A stretch of DNA of 5,874 bases from Candidatus Scatomorpha stercoravium (GTDB lineage Bacteria; Bacillota; Clostridia; Oscillospirales; Oscillospiraceae): assembly GCA_018716005.1 (NCBI GenBank), contig DVKN01000163.1:1-5874 (forward strand). The letters run 5' to 3'. Shown here piece by piece: positions 5,871 through 5,874 of this stretch. The notes below the pieces were generated by a model, which saw nothing but the letters and a program-made list of their open reading frames with translations, was not told the origin of the DNA and searched no databases. Every line of letters begins with the position of its first letter. Position 1 is the stretch's first letter. Both the position numbers and the translations under genes were made by a program.

Positions 5871-5874
5871 CTCC
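5871..5874 (-). promoter_or_regulatory. Ribosome binding site GGAG for the exported-protein gene, at the window edge
   Basis: On the minus strand GGAG ends 9 nt before the ATG at 5861. The second Met codon (5843) has no such site before it, so 5861 is the better start. The site may extend beyond the right edge. Confidence 0.

Overview
The window is a compact, GC-rich bacterial segment with five protein genes: four on the plus strand (the first cut by the left edge) and one on the minus strand ending convergently at the right. No rRNA, tRNA, CRISPR array, transposase or phage gene is visible. A sigma-54 gene excludes typical Actinobacteria. A GC-rich genome that still uses ATA and AGG codons, strong GGAGG-type ribosome sites, three GTG starts in a row, and a secreted single-repeat protein of the divergent InlB type together suggest a GC-rich anaerobe of the Clostridia or possibly Synergistota. 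That placement is inference, not proof.

Region 1 (1-3937) is a metabolic block. It holds the C-terminal part of a family III (CaiB/BaiF) CoA-transferase, a complete family I CoA-transferase of the acetyl-CoA hydrolase / 4-hydroxybutyrate CoA-transferase type, and a complete 657-residue FMN/4Fe-4S/FAD oxidoreductase of the 2-enoate reductase / 2,4-dienoyl-CoA reductase / BaiCD class. A UUCG-capped hairpin separates the first two genes. The second and third genes are 31 nt apart and very probably co-transcribed. A strong intrinsic terminator closes the block. The likely theme is anaerobic activation of a carboxylic acid as its CoA thioester, followed by reduction of a carbon-carbon double bond and exchange of CoA between acids. 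The substrate cannot be read from the sequence.

Region 2 (3984-5328) is rpoN (sigma-54) with its own extended -10 promoter, which begins about ten bases after the terminator of region 1. RpoN is therefore a separate transcription unit. Nothing in the window shows that it controls the metabolic genes.

Region 3 (5329-5874) holds a perfect 20-bp palindrome just after rpoN, a 17-bp perfect-stem hairpin that probably terminates transcription from both sides, and a convergent gene for a small exported protein with one divergent InlB B-repeat-like domain.

I see no convincing new defence or mobile system here. The points most worth a second look are the pairing of two unrelated CoA-transferase families with an enoate-reductase-like enzyme, the trimethylamine-dehydrogenase-like spacing of that enzyme's cluster cysteines, and the codon-use break between the first two genes.
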